Assembly (NCBI GenBank): GCA_026874595.1
Contig: CM049316.1
Span: forward strand, 67,542,676-67,606,675
Length of the DNA: 64,000 nt
Reading direction: 5' to 3'
Origin: Sipunculus nudus
Taxonomy: Eukaryota; Annelida; Sipuncula; Golfingiida; Sipunculidae
Shown: positions 47,848 to 60,901 of the stretch, one piece after another
Numbering within the stretch: the stretch's first letter is position 1
Layout of the letters: every line of letters begins with the position of its first letter
The notes under the pieces: model-generated
Databases searched by the model: none
The model's input: only the letters and a program-made list of their open reading frames with translations
What the model was told of the DNA's origin: nothing
Program-made: the position numbers and the translations under genes

Positions 47848-50800
47848 CAGTCAAATCTTGCCTGACGACCACCCAGCTAACACACCCACCCCGCTGAGGC
47901 GACCATTTTTTTGGTCCCGGACTTACGTAAATCATCATTAAAAAACCTCCCACTAACTCGACACTTTGGCCGGTCCCGGGGTTGTTCGTCAGATGTAACT
48001 GTATATATTGTGTGTATATGATAGGTTTATCATATGTAGACATGTTTTTCATCCTTTCCTTATTCTTAATTAGATCCAGACGATTATTGTCTTTTAATTT
48101 TTGTAATCATGCTTCACATGTCTCCTAAAATGTCTCTTCACATATTAAATTTATAGACAAGGTGGGTGGGTTAATAGCTGGTTTAAAGTTTTCTGATGTA
48201 AATTACGAAAAGGTGAGTTAACTCGTCTGAGAAATCTGAGTAAGAAATGATAAATTCTTAATTCTGTTCGGTAGAATTTAAGTCCTTGTAAAAATATTAT
48301 GTTAAACATGAAACTATATTGTCAAGATAATTCATTCTGTACATTTACAGTAAAGACTGGAACCCCGCTGTTTCTGAGCTCCACCTTGGACTGAAGGGGG
48401 TGAAAATTGATGACGTAGGAGATGGCACCAAGGCTACGTCATCACGACCTCATTACGAGGGTCCGACCGTCCGTCCACTCGTTATGCCCATTCATCAGTC
48501 CTCTACCTACATCCTACAGTCCGTGGACGAGTATCTACATATACTGAAACATGTAAGTGTGGTCCGTGGACGAGTATCTAAAGATACTGAAACATGTAAG
48601 TGTGGTCCGTGGACGAGTATCTACATATACTGAAGCATGTAAGTGTGGTCCATTGGCGAGTATATACAGATACTGAAACTTACAAATATGGTCGACGGTC
48701 GAGTGTCTACAGATACTGAAGCATGTAAAGGCAGCACACCCTCAAGCACATTAAAAATTCTAGCACAAATAATCTTAATATCATGTAGGTGAATCACGTG
48801 AAAAAAGTCCCTGCGAAAAGCTCAGGTTAAAATATACAACGTTCATTGTCTACCAGGTCATTACAAAACGTTTCCTCTAAACTACCATGGATTTTTAGGG
48901 GTGCATGTAATTTTTATCAAATATAGATAGTTATGGGGCTAGTTATGTTTGCAATTTCAATTATTCTTACAGCAAGGCTACATTTACAGCCGTCTGGGAA
49001 CCCTAAACCTGGACAATGTAGAATGCACGGTGAAGGACTTAGAAGGCGGCGCCGGAGGTCTGGCCTTTACGTCCGGTATGGCGGCCATAACCACAGCCTT
49101 CCTTACATTGCTCAAAGCAGGAGATCACGTGGTACGTGTCCCTTAAAGCCACCACTAGTCCATGTGCCTTTCTGTGTGCTGTATCGTTGGATCACGTTTT
49201 TATCTGATATGTTGTATATGATAACCAAGGGTTGGACTAAGGCTGCCCCATAAGACTCAATATGCAGGCCTTTTAATGAGAAAAAAAGCGACGTGTCCAG
49301 GACGCCCAGACCAAAATATTTATGCGTCACATTGCAATATTCTTTGTCCCGATGGAAAATGATCTGTGTAAAATTTTAAAAGAATGTGTAAAATAGTGTT
49401 TTATTTTACATCATTTTCGTTTCATTACATTATTAGATATTACGTTATCATATCATTATTCGATGAGAATTCGGGCCAATTGTAAACACGATTTTTACAC
49501 AACTGCCTGGTTTAAGGTAGTCGGCAATAATCAGCGACTACAACATGAGACATCTTTGATCCTCTAGGGCCAACAGCCAGATTTTTCGCGCTTCCGCTTG
49601 GACCCCCATAACCGAGCGTCCAATTGAGATTTTGCGCGAGAGACAGACGCTTATCCCAGCGTTCCTGAAATTCTCACTCAAAATATTGTTTCAATCAAAC
49701 TAAAAACATAAATTATAAGTGAGAAAGAAAGATTATAAAGTGGGAAAATTACTATTAAATATTTTGATAATTTTTAGCTCAGCTAACTCAAAGTCATCTG
49801 AGCTATAGCGCTAACTCTTTGTCCGCCGTCCATCTGTCCGTTTGTCTGTCTGTATGTCTGTCTGTCTGTTCCCCAGGCACAAATCGTAAACGCTAGACCC
49901 TGGATCTTCTAATTCGACATCCAGAGAGGGTCATGTAAAATCTCCTTGGAAATCTGAAATTAGGTCTCTCTTACCGATATCCTGCAAACTATGGGACTCA
50001 CCCCGAATAATTAAAAAGCTCCAGTATCTGTACAGCTAATGCATTGATCACTGTGGTGCTTTGCATGCATATTGATCATGGAGTATTTCATTAGTTCCTG
50101 CAGACTACTGGGGCCACCATGACTTTTTTTTTTTAATTTGTAAGACCTTCAATGATGCAATCGCCCGTTAACAGGGCACAGATCATAACCACAAAGCCTA
50201 GAATCATAAACCTCTGCATCCTTAGAGGTCATCAAAAGTTCTCCTCAGAAACATGAAAATAGGCCACTGTGACCCATATTCTTTGAGTTTTGAACCCCGA
50301 GAATAATTTAAAAATACACACTAATTGCCAGATTCCTCAGGAAGGGCTTGATGGAATGTCAACAAATTTGGTTTGCTGATGGGTCTCAATTTACCTTAGC
50401 TACTGGGAATGCAATATCTTAATTTTCACGAAATCTTACCTGTATTTTTAGAACACTAGGTCTTCTAACAAGGTACAGGTTGAAATCGAAAAGACTAGAA
50501 ACATGAAGTTTCTCCTTAGAAACCTGAAATCAGGTCACTGTGACCTATATTTAAATAGTTACAGGGCATGTTTGAGCACCCCAGAAATATTGCAAATTAT
50601 ACACATATTGCCAGATTCCTCAGGAACGGCTGATTGGCTTGTTATTAAATTTAAGATGAATATGGGTATTGATGAACTTAAGCTAATATGCATGAATGAT
50701 GATACAATTACATGGTCTTACTTGCAAGGACATATTGTCTGTCGGCTGAGCGTCATGACCCATGGGTCACTTGTTATAAAGGCTGGGACTTTGACCTGAC

Positions 50801-52387
50801 CTTTTTAACTAATAATTTATGTTCAGCGAAGATGATATTTACTTTCTATAGACTAAAAACGACTTTTGGAAGCACAATAGACTTAACTAGTTCGTAAAAT
50901 GTTACACTATGAACCTGCGTTATTACATGTTTTTGTTTCCATGGTTAACGTTGGTTTTGCATTAAATGCTATTAGGAATGCCAAATCATTGCGAAAGTTT
51001 TAAAACATTTGTATAAACCGTGTATTTTCAGGTATGCTGCTGTGCAGTATACTGCGGTAAATTTCTGAGCAAGTGTTTAATTCATTACAACATTGAGACA
51101 ACATGGCTACCCTTCGGATGTACCGTCGAAGACTACAGAAGAGCTGTTAAGCCAAATACTCGAGTGAGGTCAATTTTCTTCAAAGTTTTTTTTTATCCAA
51201 TTCCTTAATATATGAACTCAATATGCAGATAGTCTACATAGTTATTTACAATAATACCAATAGGCCTTTTCTTGTTATCAAGTCTGTGACGCGAACACGC
51301 GTACATACCTTGATTCTGAAACCCTCTCTGTCATCCATTTCATGATTTATCAATGCTGAAGTGCCAGTGCTGATCAAAATATTCTACCATACATCCGCGT
51401 AAAACTAGTGTAAATGAGTCATTTGATAAATTCAATGTTCTTGTTAATTGCTCATGAAACAGATGCCAGAGAGGTTCATAGAATCAAGATCAGTAAATCC
51501 ATGGTCATGTCACAGACTTTGTAGTATGAAGATGCCAATAAGCCTCCGCTACTTGATTACCATTGGAGGGCCTTTGGGTGTATACTGTGACCTTGGCTCT
51601 CGTTGGTCAAACGCATTGATTTTGGTCTTTGACATTCTCTCACATGGTATACATCAAACGGAAAAAAAATTTCATTATCGCTTAGGCAGGTTAGTAACAT
51701 CGAAAGCGAGGGGGGGGGGGCTAGGATGAAGCCTGGAGGTTAAGGAGTTAGACTTCAGTCTTGTAAGATTCCAGTTCGAAAACCGCCACTGCATCAATGG
51801 CATTATGGTAAAACCTCAATGGTTAAACCTTGTTATAACCTTAGAGATTCGCTCTGATGTCTTAATTAAATGTCATGACTTCTGGATTATTCCTAACCTC
51901 GTGCATATAAAACCTGTAATCCAGAAGGTTTAATAAAAACAGATTCTGATCATATGGTTACCATCATTTTCATTCAACAGACAGTGCCACCAACAAGCCA
52001 TGGACCTATCCTTTTTTTATCAGCAGATTTTATATGCGGATACCCCTTGTAACCCACTGATATCAATATTGGATCTAGAGGAGTTTGCAAAACTTGGAAA
52101 AAGTCTGCCCAACTGTACAACAATCGTGGACTCGACTTTTGCAAGCCCGTACCTACAGAAGCCGATATTGTTGGGAGTGGATATTTCCGTACACAGTGGG
52201 TATGTAATTTCTTTGGTGGATTAGAAATGAGATTACAAATATGTAATGATTATCAAACGCAAAATTAAACATCCTATGCTGCAAATATATCATATTTGCT
52301 TAGATAGTATGGAAACTATATCATACGTTGCTATTCCTTGTATAGTTATGGTCCCATAATGGTGCATAATAAACATATAAGATGAGC

Positions 52388-52427
<40 letters not shown>

Positions 52428-55400
52428 TATATGTACTTATATGTATGTAGGACAAATGAAAGACGCAGTATGATCCGAAATTTTATATAATTCTCAGTTT
52501 TAAGGTGCACATGTGAAATTTAATGATCCTCTTTTTCTGACTTAAAACATGTTTGAATTTTACTTAAGTGACATAGAAGTCAGGGGCGGATTTAGCAGGG
52601 GCTCATTGCCCCCTTCTCCTTCTTTTGACTTAAACAAATGGGAAATTATTGATTTTTTTCTTATAAGGATGCAGGTTGAACTACTCCGGATTTCTACTTT
52701 GCAGCATACATTTTTCAGTTGAAAACATGTTTCTATGAAACCCCTCCCACCCCCTCTCCGCGCCCCTCTGTTGTCTAAAACCCTGTATCCGCTCCGAGCG
52801 ATACCAGAAAATATAAAGGATAAAGGTGACTGGACATTGCATATTGGTTGTCCCTATTTTTTTTTTTTTTTTGCATGGGATAAGGCATTAAAGTCCTTAC
52901 ATTGTTACACATTTCACATCGCCGTATCGAATGTATATACATTCCCAATTATCTACTTTTAATGCAACATTTTCACAGTGTAATATTCAAGTGATGAACA
53001 ATATAAAATATATATATATTTTTTGTTTTATAATGCATCTTATTTTCAGTCATTTTAGATATAATAGTTCTTTCTAGACGTCGACAGAACCTGCGTTTCC
53101 GCATGTAATATAAAAGTTACCGATTTCAAAATGACCAAATCATGGGGCAACTACAACTGTGCGTGACTGCATGTGAGGTGTCCGTAATAGATATGTGTCC
53201 ATAATGAGACGCTGTACTGTCTATCATTATTCTAGGACTACGTACTTAGGGGGACATAGTGAATTGCTTGCCGGAGTTCTCACGACCAGAACAGTGGAAA
53301 TGTGGAAAGAAATTAATATTTTCCGTACAACCGTCGGTAATACTTTGGTAAATATGGTTATGTTATATGTGACTTCACAGAGAACTGTTCGAATAATATT
53401 CATATTCCTCGTCACAAGAGTCCTGCTCAGATATTTTGTGATCATATATACATTTTCACATTACCGAGTCCGTCCGAATGTGGTCTGTCATTTTATTATA
53501 ATTTTATATGTTTATCTGTATAGATTAATTTTATATGGTTATCTGTATTGATTACAGAGTCCGTCCGACTGCTCTCTCATTTTGTAATCATTTATACATA
53601 TTTACATTACAGAGTCCGACTGACTGTGCTCTGTTATTGCGTGGCATCAAAAGTCTTCATGTTCGTATGGAACGTCACTGTTCTAACGCCATGAGACTCG
53701 CACAGGTCCTGGAGAAACACCCAAAGGTAAGGCAAGGTCTTGGAATATACTGTGATTGTCCTTCGTTCGCGAGGGTTAAAATTCGCAAAACGGAAATACT
53801 CTCGAAAAATCAGGGGAATTACCAGTCATTTATAGTAAAGCATGGAAAACAGATGATCGGTCAAAATGCGGAATTAATCCAGCAATTCAAGCGATGTTTT
53901 TATAGGTGGTTATCCCCAACTTAATCTAGATGGGCAAAGATTTACTTACATACGAAGCTGTCACGAAACGCTCGAGATCTAAGAAATATTCCTTTCTCCC
54001 AAATTCTTTGGGCCCCAGGTGCCCAACTTACCAAATAATGCACCGGTGTAATATGTCTTTGCGTCGGACGCAAGTAATCTCTTGTTTACACACATAGCAG
54101 CAAGCACCTCGGGATCAGCTGCATCATGGCTCCTACAAACGCACTTGAAAACGACGAAATAGCCGTAGAAAATGAAAATGTGTAATGCGGAAGCCACTTA
54201 ACCTGTTGCCACACCACGTTAGGAATTAGCGTTTAGGTTGACCTATTATGACTTATATTTCGGACACAAAGTTTACTCGAGGATATGAACTAAATAAGTT
54301 AAATAAACATGCACGTGATGGGCACAGTTGATTTTATGCAACTAGAGAATGCAGTGAAGATTATTGTCCATTAGCTACCACCTCGAAGGCCTTTGTTAAA
54401 ATGAATATCTGTCTACAACTTAAAAATTGTACAAATGAAACAACCTATACACGAATACTTGTAACCGTTATTTCGACCGTTCACTGCACAGACTGTACGT
54501 TTGAGATGTTACAGAAATTTCCGACTCATTGTCATGTATATTGTCATTTTTTTTTTAATTTTTACTTAAAATAATCTTGACAAATTATCACTGTACGTAG
54601 GGGATATTAGCTAATGAACTGTACGGAAGAATACAGGAGAGCAAAACAACCCAAATAAAAACCATGAAGAGCTATTCTTGAGTTGGATTATTGAAAAGAA
54701 TTAAAACGGAGCATTTGTAATATTTAGGAAAGTCATCTTTTTGAAGAAAACTGGGGCTTAGAGACAGAAAGACAGAGGGACAGTTAGAAAGACAGTTTTG
54801 AAGTCAGAGGAAAATATTGTCTTGTAGTGACACTTACATTACAAAACTTACTCCTTAAACCGGTCTGGTTCTCAATTTGCAACCAGATGAAGTGTATTTG
54901 AGATATGTTTCAGTTGAAGTGGTCAGGTAATCTTATATCTAAAGTGGCTTTCATTGTTACAATGTCACTTCATTCCGATGGGTTTCTTTTAATGTCTGCA
55001 TGTGTATTATCTCTTTTAAAATTCATTTTGATTATATGCATATATATCTGCCGGGATAGAATCTGTTCCTTGTAATAAAGGATTATTTCTATTACAAAGT
55101 ATTATTGTAACGGTTACTCAAAATAACTTTCTAAATGAGTAAGTTTAAATTCTTGTTACAGATCGAGAAGGTATATTACCCCGGCCTGTCCTCCCACCCC
55201 GGTCACGTGATCGCCAAGAGACAGATGTCTGGTTTCGGCGGTATGATTTCCTTTATCGTCAAGGGGGGACTCAATCCAGCTAAAACACTCATTGAGGTTA
55301 GTATTATGCCAACACCAACACATATATTTTAACAGGTTTTTAGGGATACAAAGGTACACATGTCCGCAAAAACATAGTCTAAATGATTTCCAGGACTCAC

Positions 55401-57173
55401 CAACAGGGGTGAAAAGGCAAAATATTCACCACATTTGGGAATCTACAATCTGATCTATTGAAAGTAAAGGAAGAGCAGCTTGAATCTAATGTTTAATTTT
55501 TAAAAAGAGGTATGACCCAATAACTACTTGTTTTGCTATGGTAGTTAATCTTTCATGTTCATTCATATTTATTTTACTCTGCCTGGAAAAAGGAATAAAG
55601 GGAAAGGTGTAATTCTGTCGTCTTTTATTTGTATAATATGTATTGCCATTAAAACATACACGCATTGTATCTAGATTGTAAACAGCAAATGTTACATTTT
55701 GTCTAGCAAAATGTAAATTGTATTATCAATTGTCGTGTTTCATAAACACATTAAAAAGCCATTCAGATCTGTTGAGTAAGACTTTATTTTCGTCATAATA
55801 TTCTTACTTTAATCTAATTTGACGCAATATATACTCCGTTTATGTTGTTGGGGAACTGTATGCAGTAAGCGGTGTATGGGGGAACAACTCAATTATGTTT
55901 TACCTGGTAAACATTGGCAACCCGGGGTGCCACAGACAAAGCTAACGCCACTCGTTTCGTCCACTTTTGATGTGTGTAGAGGTTGTCATTTTATCGAGGT
56001 AATGCCGTACCTTTTATTCTCAGAACGTAAAGATCCTCTCGTTAGGGGTCTCGCTAGGTGGCGTTGGTAGTCTTATTGAGCATCCGGCCACCATGACCCA
56101 CGGACCTACGGCCATGACCCAGGAGGAGAGAGATAAGGCCAGCATAGCCGATGGTCTAATCAGATTCAGGTAACTTCATATAACAGAGAAACATGTAATG
56201 CATGTAGAGTAAAACCCTGTCTAGCTGCCACTCACCGGGCTATGGGAACCACATTTCGAGTAACAACGGAGTCTCTACGTTACACATAATTAAATTTGGG
56301 TTTAAATGTAGTTACTATACCACATCTGCATAATAACTTTGTTAATAACATCAGACTGCTAGCCTGAGAAATTTGTTTAAATCATCGGCCCTCGGGGAAA
56401 CTTCTATTAGTATCCTGACACCCCAGTCCATCCCTGCATCCGACCTCGACTTGCTGGTATTCCAGGGTAATTTTTTTCTCGTATCATTTCCCGGCTGTCT
56501 AAGAAAACACAACATATGCAACCATAAGAAACGCTATTGGATTACTCATTCTATACACAATGGTTAAGAATCATTTCAAGTAAAAATATATCATAGCGAT
56601 TCATGTGACCTTCAAAATATATTTGTTTTCTTTGTTTTTTTTTTTGTTTTTTTTTTGGCATAACAATTAACCTCCTCAAAGCTTTATTAAGATTTGCTAA
56701 ATACATTTTCCTGACACACCAACTAAACAAGGGGTAATTCCTCGCCACATGGCGGAGTCATTACTAGAAAGTTACCCGCGGGCTTGCAGGTATTTATAAA
56801 AGTACGGGTGAAGCAATCCCTTGAAATTGTTGAAGATGTAAATGCAACGATCATGAAATGATACTTGTTGTTTAACACGACACATAGATGAAATGAGGAA
56901 CATCACACAATGCCGACATAGTACGTGAGGAATCAAGGACTACATTTTATTCACAGTGCTTAAAATAAATAGGATTAGAAACTTGGAAAAGGTCAGGTCA
57001 TTTAAATAGTCTCGCACGATCGTCTAAGGCTATGCATGTGGTACAATAGATCTTGACACTGTGCTGATGTTGTAAATTATTAATTGTTCATGTATGGTTT
57101 CCGTTTCAGCGTCGGGATAGAAGACGTGGCCGACCTTGAGAGGGATTTGCTGCAGGCATTGGAGAAAGTCTAA
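47623..57173 (+). CDS. Copy C: gamma-lyase-like protein lacking the PLP lysine
   Basis: Exons: candidate first 47623-47627, then 48351-48552, 48973-49131, 51032-51163, 52027-52199, 53236-53347, 53613-53726, 55162-55296, 56024-56169 and 57110-57173 (TAA). All are open, with GT-AG borders and phases identical to gene B, giving about 411 residues. The exon 4 product is two residues shorter than in B. The family's Schiff-base lysine is replaced: the exon 6 start reads G-T-T-Y-L-G-G-H-S-E, with ACG at 53240-53242 where B has AAA. Other pocket changes are YSRLGTL (B has GTP), VYCGK (B has VYSGTSK) and GGVGSL (B has GGVDSL). The VDSTF aspartate and LIRFSVG arginine remain. The long open frame argues for a retained protein, but normal PLP chemistry is unlikely. 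It could be a pseudoenzyme or a recently dead gene. Confidence 0.82.
47768..47846. repeat. Imperfect (AT)n tract in C intron 1
   Basis: An interrupted AT-rich microsatellite of about 80 bases between the candidate first exon and exon 48351. Confidence 0.85.
48510..48727 (+). repeat. 43-bp exon-end/splice-donor minisatellite, gene C
   Basis: About five units including the native exon end. The first three keep GTAAGT; the last two are degenerate. Confidence 0.9.
48584..50735. repeat. Segment nearly identical to 61849-64000
   Basis: The offset is a constant 13265 bases with no length change. I see four substitutions in about 2.15 kb (49057, 49441, 49472 and 49872). It covers the end of the minisatellite, exon 3 and part of intron 3. 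The match continues to the window edge. Confidence 0.93.
49780..50810 (+). repeat. Interspersed repeat with GTCTGTCTGTMTGTCTGT core in C intron 3
   Basis: Starts near AGCTCAGCTAACTCAAAGTC, passes through a run of GTCTGTCTGT words, then shows internally related blocks (GGAAATCTGAAATTAGGTCT, AAACATGAAAATAGGCCACT and AAACCTGAAATCAGGTCACT), suggesting repeated sub-units. The B intron 3 lacks it. The copy in D starts near 63045. Confidence 0.5.
51728..51796 (+). repeat. tRNA-derived SINE-like remnant in C intron 4
   Basis: Third copy of the A-box/B-box-like segment (AGTTCGAAAACC as B-box), orthologous to 5107-5168 and 38646-38711. Confidence 0.4.
52391..52421. repeat. (AT)n microsatellite in C intron 5
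   Basis: AT tract of about 31 bases. Gene B has an (AT)n tract in the same intron. Confidence 0.85.
52581..52797 (+). repeat. GGGGCGGATTTAG-type element in C intron 5
   Basis: Starts CAGGGGCGGATTTAGCAGGG. Orthologous to 39529-39755 and 4118-4328. Confidence 0.5.
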
Positions 57174-57247
57174 TGAAATCATTATCCACATGATGCGAGG
57201 CTTATTGACATCAGTTGACCTTTCAAGAAAGTTATATAAATAACATC

Positions 57248-57253
57248 AATAAA
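57248..57253 (+). terminator. Candidate poly(A) signal of gene C
   Basis: AATAAA 75 bases after the stop codon, in a block conserved with gene B. Confidence 0.5.
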
Positions 57254-59764
57254 TGTGAGCTTACAGAATGTGAAGAAATTTAATCGACTAGCGATTCTTC
57301 ACAGAGAAGAAGATAATCAAAAATAAGATTTATCGCCATCTATATATAATAATGTTATATTCCAATTGGAATCCAAGTATTTTATATAATAAAAATAAAG
57401 ATTGAAGTTTCTATATGTTGGTCACCTGGAACTCAAAGATGCAGACTTTTTATTAAAAAGTATGAAAATAAGCCTCTTTCCATCAGTTGACAAATAAAAC
57501 AAATGGTATGTCTAGAACATAAACTTATCATTTATGAAGATACTTTACCCTTCCTGTCTCTCATGCAGAGAGGTACGTGTGAAGCTACGATGCTCCGAAT
57601 TAACATACAGTTCTACCTTGAATCTATTAAAAAAATAGATCACCCTGACCTCATTCCTACTAGATATTGATAAAAAAGTTCTTTTGTCATATACTTTATT
57701 TATATAATCAATCCATGCCATAGAGGCATCAAATTTTGTTAATAGTAAATGCTATCCTTCGTGTTTTGTAACAAAGCTTACATGAAATACTCCATCGTCA
57801 CACCAGACGAAATCATCAGCCCCCAAGTTCATAAATGGTTGAAGCAATAAACAATTGTGGTTACCTTGGGAAGACTACATGGCTGATTACCGAAATTTTT
57901 ATCATAATAATTAACAAATGAGAGGGAAAAAATGAAATTCTGCTGTTACGACAATTTCATTGTGATGAAGCTCTGGGGCGATTCCTCAAACTTTAAATCC
58001 TAACCTGCATGATCGTTTATTTTAATTTTTTTTTTATTTTGATGTTCCATATGCATTCGACTCTCAAGGAACACTCGTTCAAGGCTGACAATGGAATGAG
58101 ATTTTAAGATATCAGGTTCCCCTACATTTCAGGTTCTGATATCCTAGTCTGAACGTAAGTTCAGGTTTCCCCCGCACTGTAAATAATGTTGATTGAACAA
58201 AATGATAAATACTCATGACATTTCATTTTAATAAACCACATGAAGGATACGAGATTTAAATATGGAATTACTCTATGAAAAATAATTTATCGCAAAATGG
58301 TTCATAAATTGATATTTATAATTGTATTGACTCTTACACTTAACTAGAGCGCATGACAGGACAGGCAAATATTCAATCCAATTTGAGCAAATAGATAAAA
58401 GAAATTATGATAATTTAAGCAAATAAACATGAAGAAAAAAAATGTTTTGCTAGGGTAATCTGAAATCGATTTAAAGATACCGGGAAGGGGGGGGGGGGGG
58501 TGTCAAATGGATTCCATATTATCCCCCGGAAATATTAAGCGGGGTCATATCAAATCGCTACACCCATCAGGCGGTGCGTAATTCATAGCCCTTTACCAAG
58601 ACAATGTGCCTGTAAACAATGAAAAGCACAGTAACAAATACTTGTGTTTAACATATCTTGCAACTTTACAATTTGAATTAGGTACTAAAACGGTTTTGTT
58701 TCAGAAATATAACATTATATTTTTAAGCCTCCCCTGTAGGATATGGAGGCTGATAGGGATTGATCAGTTTATTTCTGTTTTCATACTGGGATAAACATCG
58801 GTTTCATAATTTTTTTTCTTCGCCACCTTCTGTTTGCTATTAATTTCCAATATGGCTGCTTTTCAAAAGCTGCAAATTGGCCACAATATTAGTCCTGTAG
58901 GTCATAGAATTTCACCTGATATTTTTTTTTTTACATTGGCCTTTTCTAACGGTCCTACGCTCCATAGCCGTTTTCCCATATCGCCAACATGCAAGGGGGA
59001 GGGGTTGGGGAGAAGTTGCCAGTGATCCCTTGTCTTTATATCGTTATAGCCTTCATCTAAATCAGTCCCTGCTGCATATGTCTCCTTACCTCATTCTCTA
59101 AGCTCTTAAGTCTAAGACTGGCCATAGGTTTTGCGTATTTAGTGTAGAGTCATTCCCATGGGGTCACCCGTGATTTTGCCATTATTAATGTATTTCAGGC
59201 CTTCTCGAGCCACCTCAGAAGGGTACAGTTTTTCTTCATTAGATGTCTCTACCAACATAAGGAAAGTCTAAAAATAGACCGGAATTGCTCGTGCATTTAC
59301 AGTGTGACACCGATCGTTTACTAAAGCCTAAAAGCAAATTTATTTGAAAATCTGTACTTTCTCATATTTCTGACACACATATAGACAGACGGATGCACAT
59401 GAAACAATATATCATCTCTAGCTCAACTTTATCTGTGGAGGCGAATAACATATTTCTAAATTAAAGCCTCTATTTATATCCATTGCATCGGCCCCAATAA
59501 ATTTAGCTCATCTCTCTTAATTTCGCATATACTTATATATTCCACTTATAACTAATAACAATCCCGTGTCGGGATAAATAATTAATTATAATAACCGGTC
59601 ATCGTAACTAAGGTAATTAAGAAACCCATCTTAGCAAGAAATACCGACATTGCCAAGAGTAATCAATTTTACACAAATAACCGGCCTTAGACCAGGGAAT
59701 CATGACCTTCTGATGACAGTATGGCCCTGGATAATTCGTAGTCAAATATTTTAAGCTAGCTTGC

Positions 59765-59766
<2 letters not shown>

Positions 59767-59824
<58 letters not shown>
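59767..59824. repeat. (AT)n microsatellite
   Basis: AT tract of about 58 bases. Confidence 0.95.
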
Positions 59825-59829
<5 letters not shown>

Positions 59830-60378
59830 CGTACCTGTATATAGCTTCAAAAAACAAACAGACAAACTTATATGTATATATATATACATATATATACACA
59901 TATATACACTTATTACTTATAAAAAAGGTTGGTAAACTTATGTCCTCAAAGTTATATGAAACTGCTTCGCGAATGACACTGTGCTATACCTCATTTTAAA
60001 AGGTTATTGTTCCCGCAGTGACCTCGCGCGATATGAGAATAGATAATTTTTTATGTACTTATCATTCTGAGTAATTGTTGCGTGTTTTTCTTTAAACTGC
60101 GTGGAGGTTACCACCCAAACAGCCGAGCTACGCTCAGCAGAGACCGAATGCCTGCATAATCGTCGCTGGTTATACACAACGCAGAATTAAGGTCTGTTGT
60201 GTATACCTGTTTGAATAAACCCTGCTTTATTTGTACATACCTTTGTGAGACAATATCCCACTGAAAATCTCTTGTTTTATTAAAACTTAAAGAATAAAAA
60301 AATTAGCCAACATTCCTCATCTCTTTGAATACATCCCCCAAAGCCGACAAAAAGCCCGAATACCGGGTTTATCAGCTA

Positions 60379-60379
<1 letters not shown>

Positions 60380-60434
<55 letters not shown>
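60380..60434. repeat. (AT)n microsatellite
   Basis: AT tract of about 55 bases. Confidence 0.95.
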
Positions 60435-60437
<3 letters not shown>

Positions 60438-60901
60438 GGGTAAGGAAGCTAATGATTGTGAGCATCGTGTTTACTAATTACTTTCGTACTGAGCCAACAT
60501 GTATCAATTGATTTGATTTGCTTACCCTGTTTTAGCAATAATGCAGATGATTATTCATTGTATACAATGTATACATACATTTTGTTTATCTGTTAACAGC
60601 TTTAATGCAAAGATACCATCGGTGAAATTGATATATTATTCATTGACCCATTTAGTTGTTTCTGGTTTTCACCCCAGTCAACCATTATCATCAAATTAAT
60701 ATTACCTGCACGGAATAATCTCTAGTTTGTATGTACAGGATATTGAAAAAAAAAATCACCATCTGACTCTGGGCCCTGCTACTCTTTGTCCTCAAAAACC
60801 CTTGTCTTGCATAACGAATGCCTATATGACGTCCAAACAAGTAAGTTGTGTAAATATTGTGAGACACGTACACGCCCTACTACCCTGTTAAACCAACTAG
60901 A

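Larger units (their letters stand above)
57260..60890. other. Intergenic DNA between genes C and D
   Basis: Paralogous to the B-C interval. The piece matching 44550-45410 (which includes the hAT-like element) is missing: sequence near 57740 joins what lies on either side in the B-C interval. It holds a poly-G run near 58488 and (AT)n tracts at 59767-59824 and 60380-60434. No gene recognised. Confidence 0.5.

Noticed and set aside
48933-49253. 106-codon frame repeated at 62198-62518
   Set aside because: Wrong frame across exon 3 of C and D; the overlapping frame with YSRLGTL and TSGMAA is the true one.
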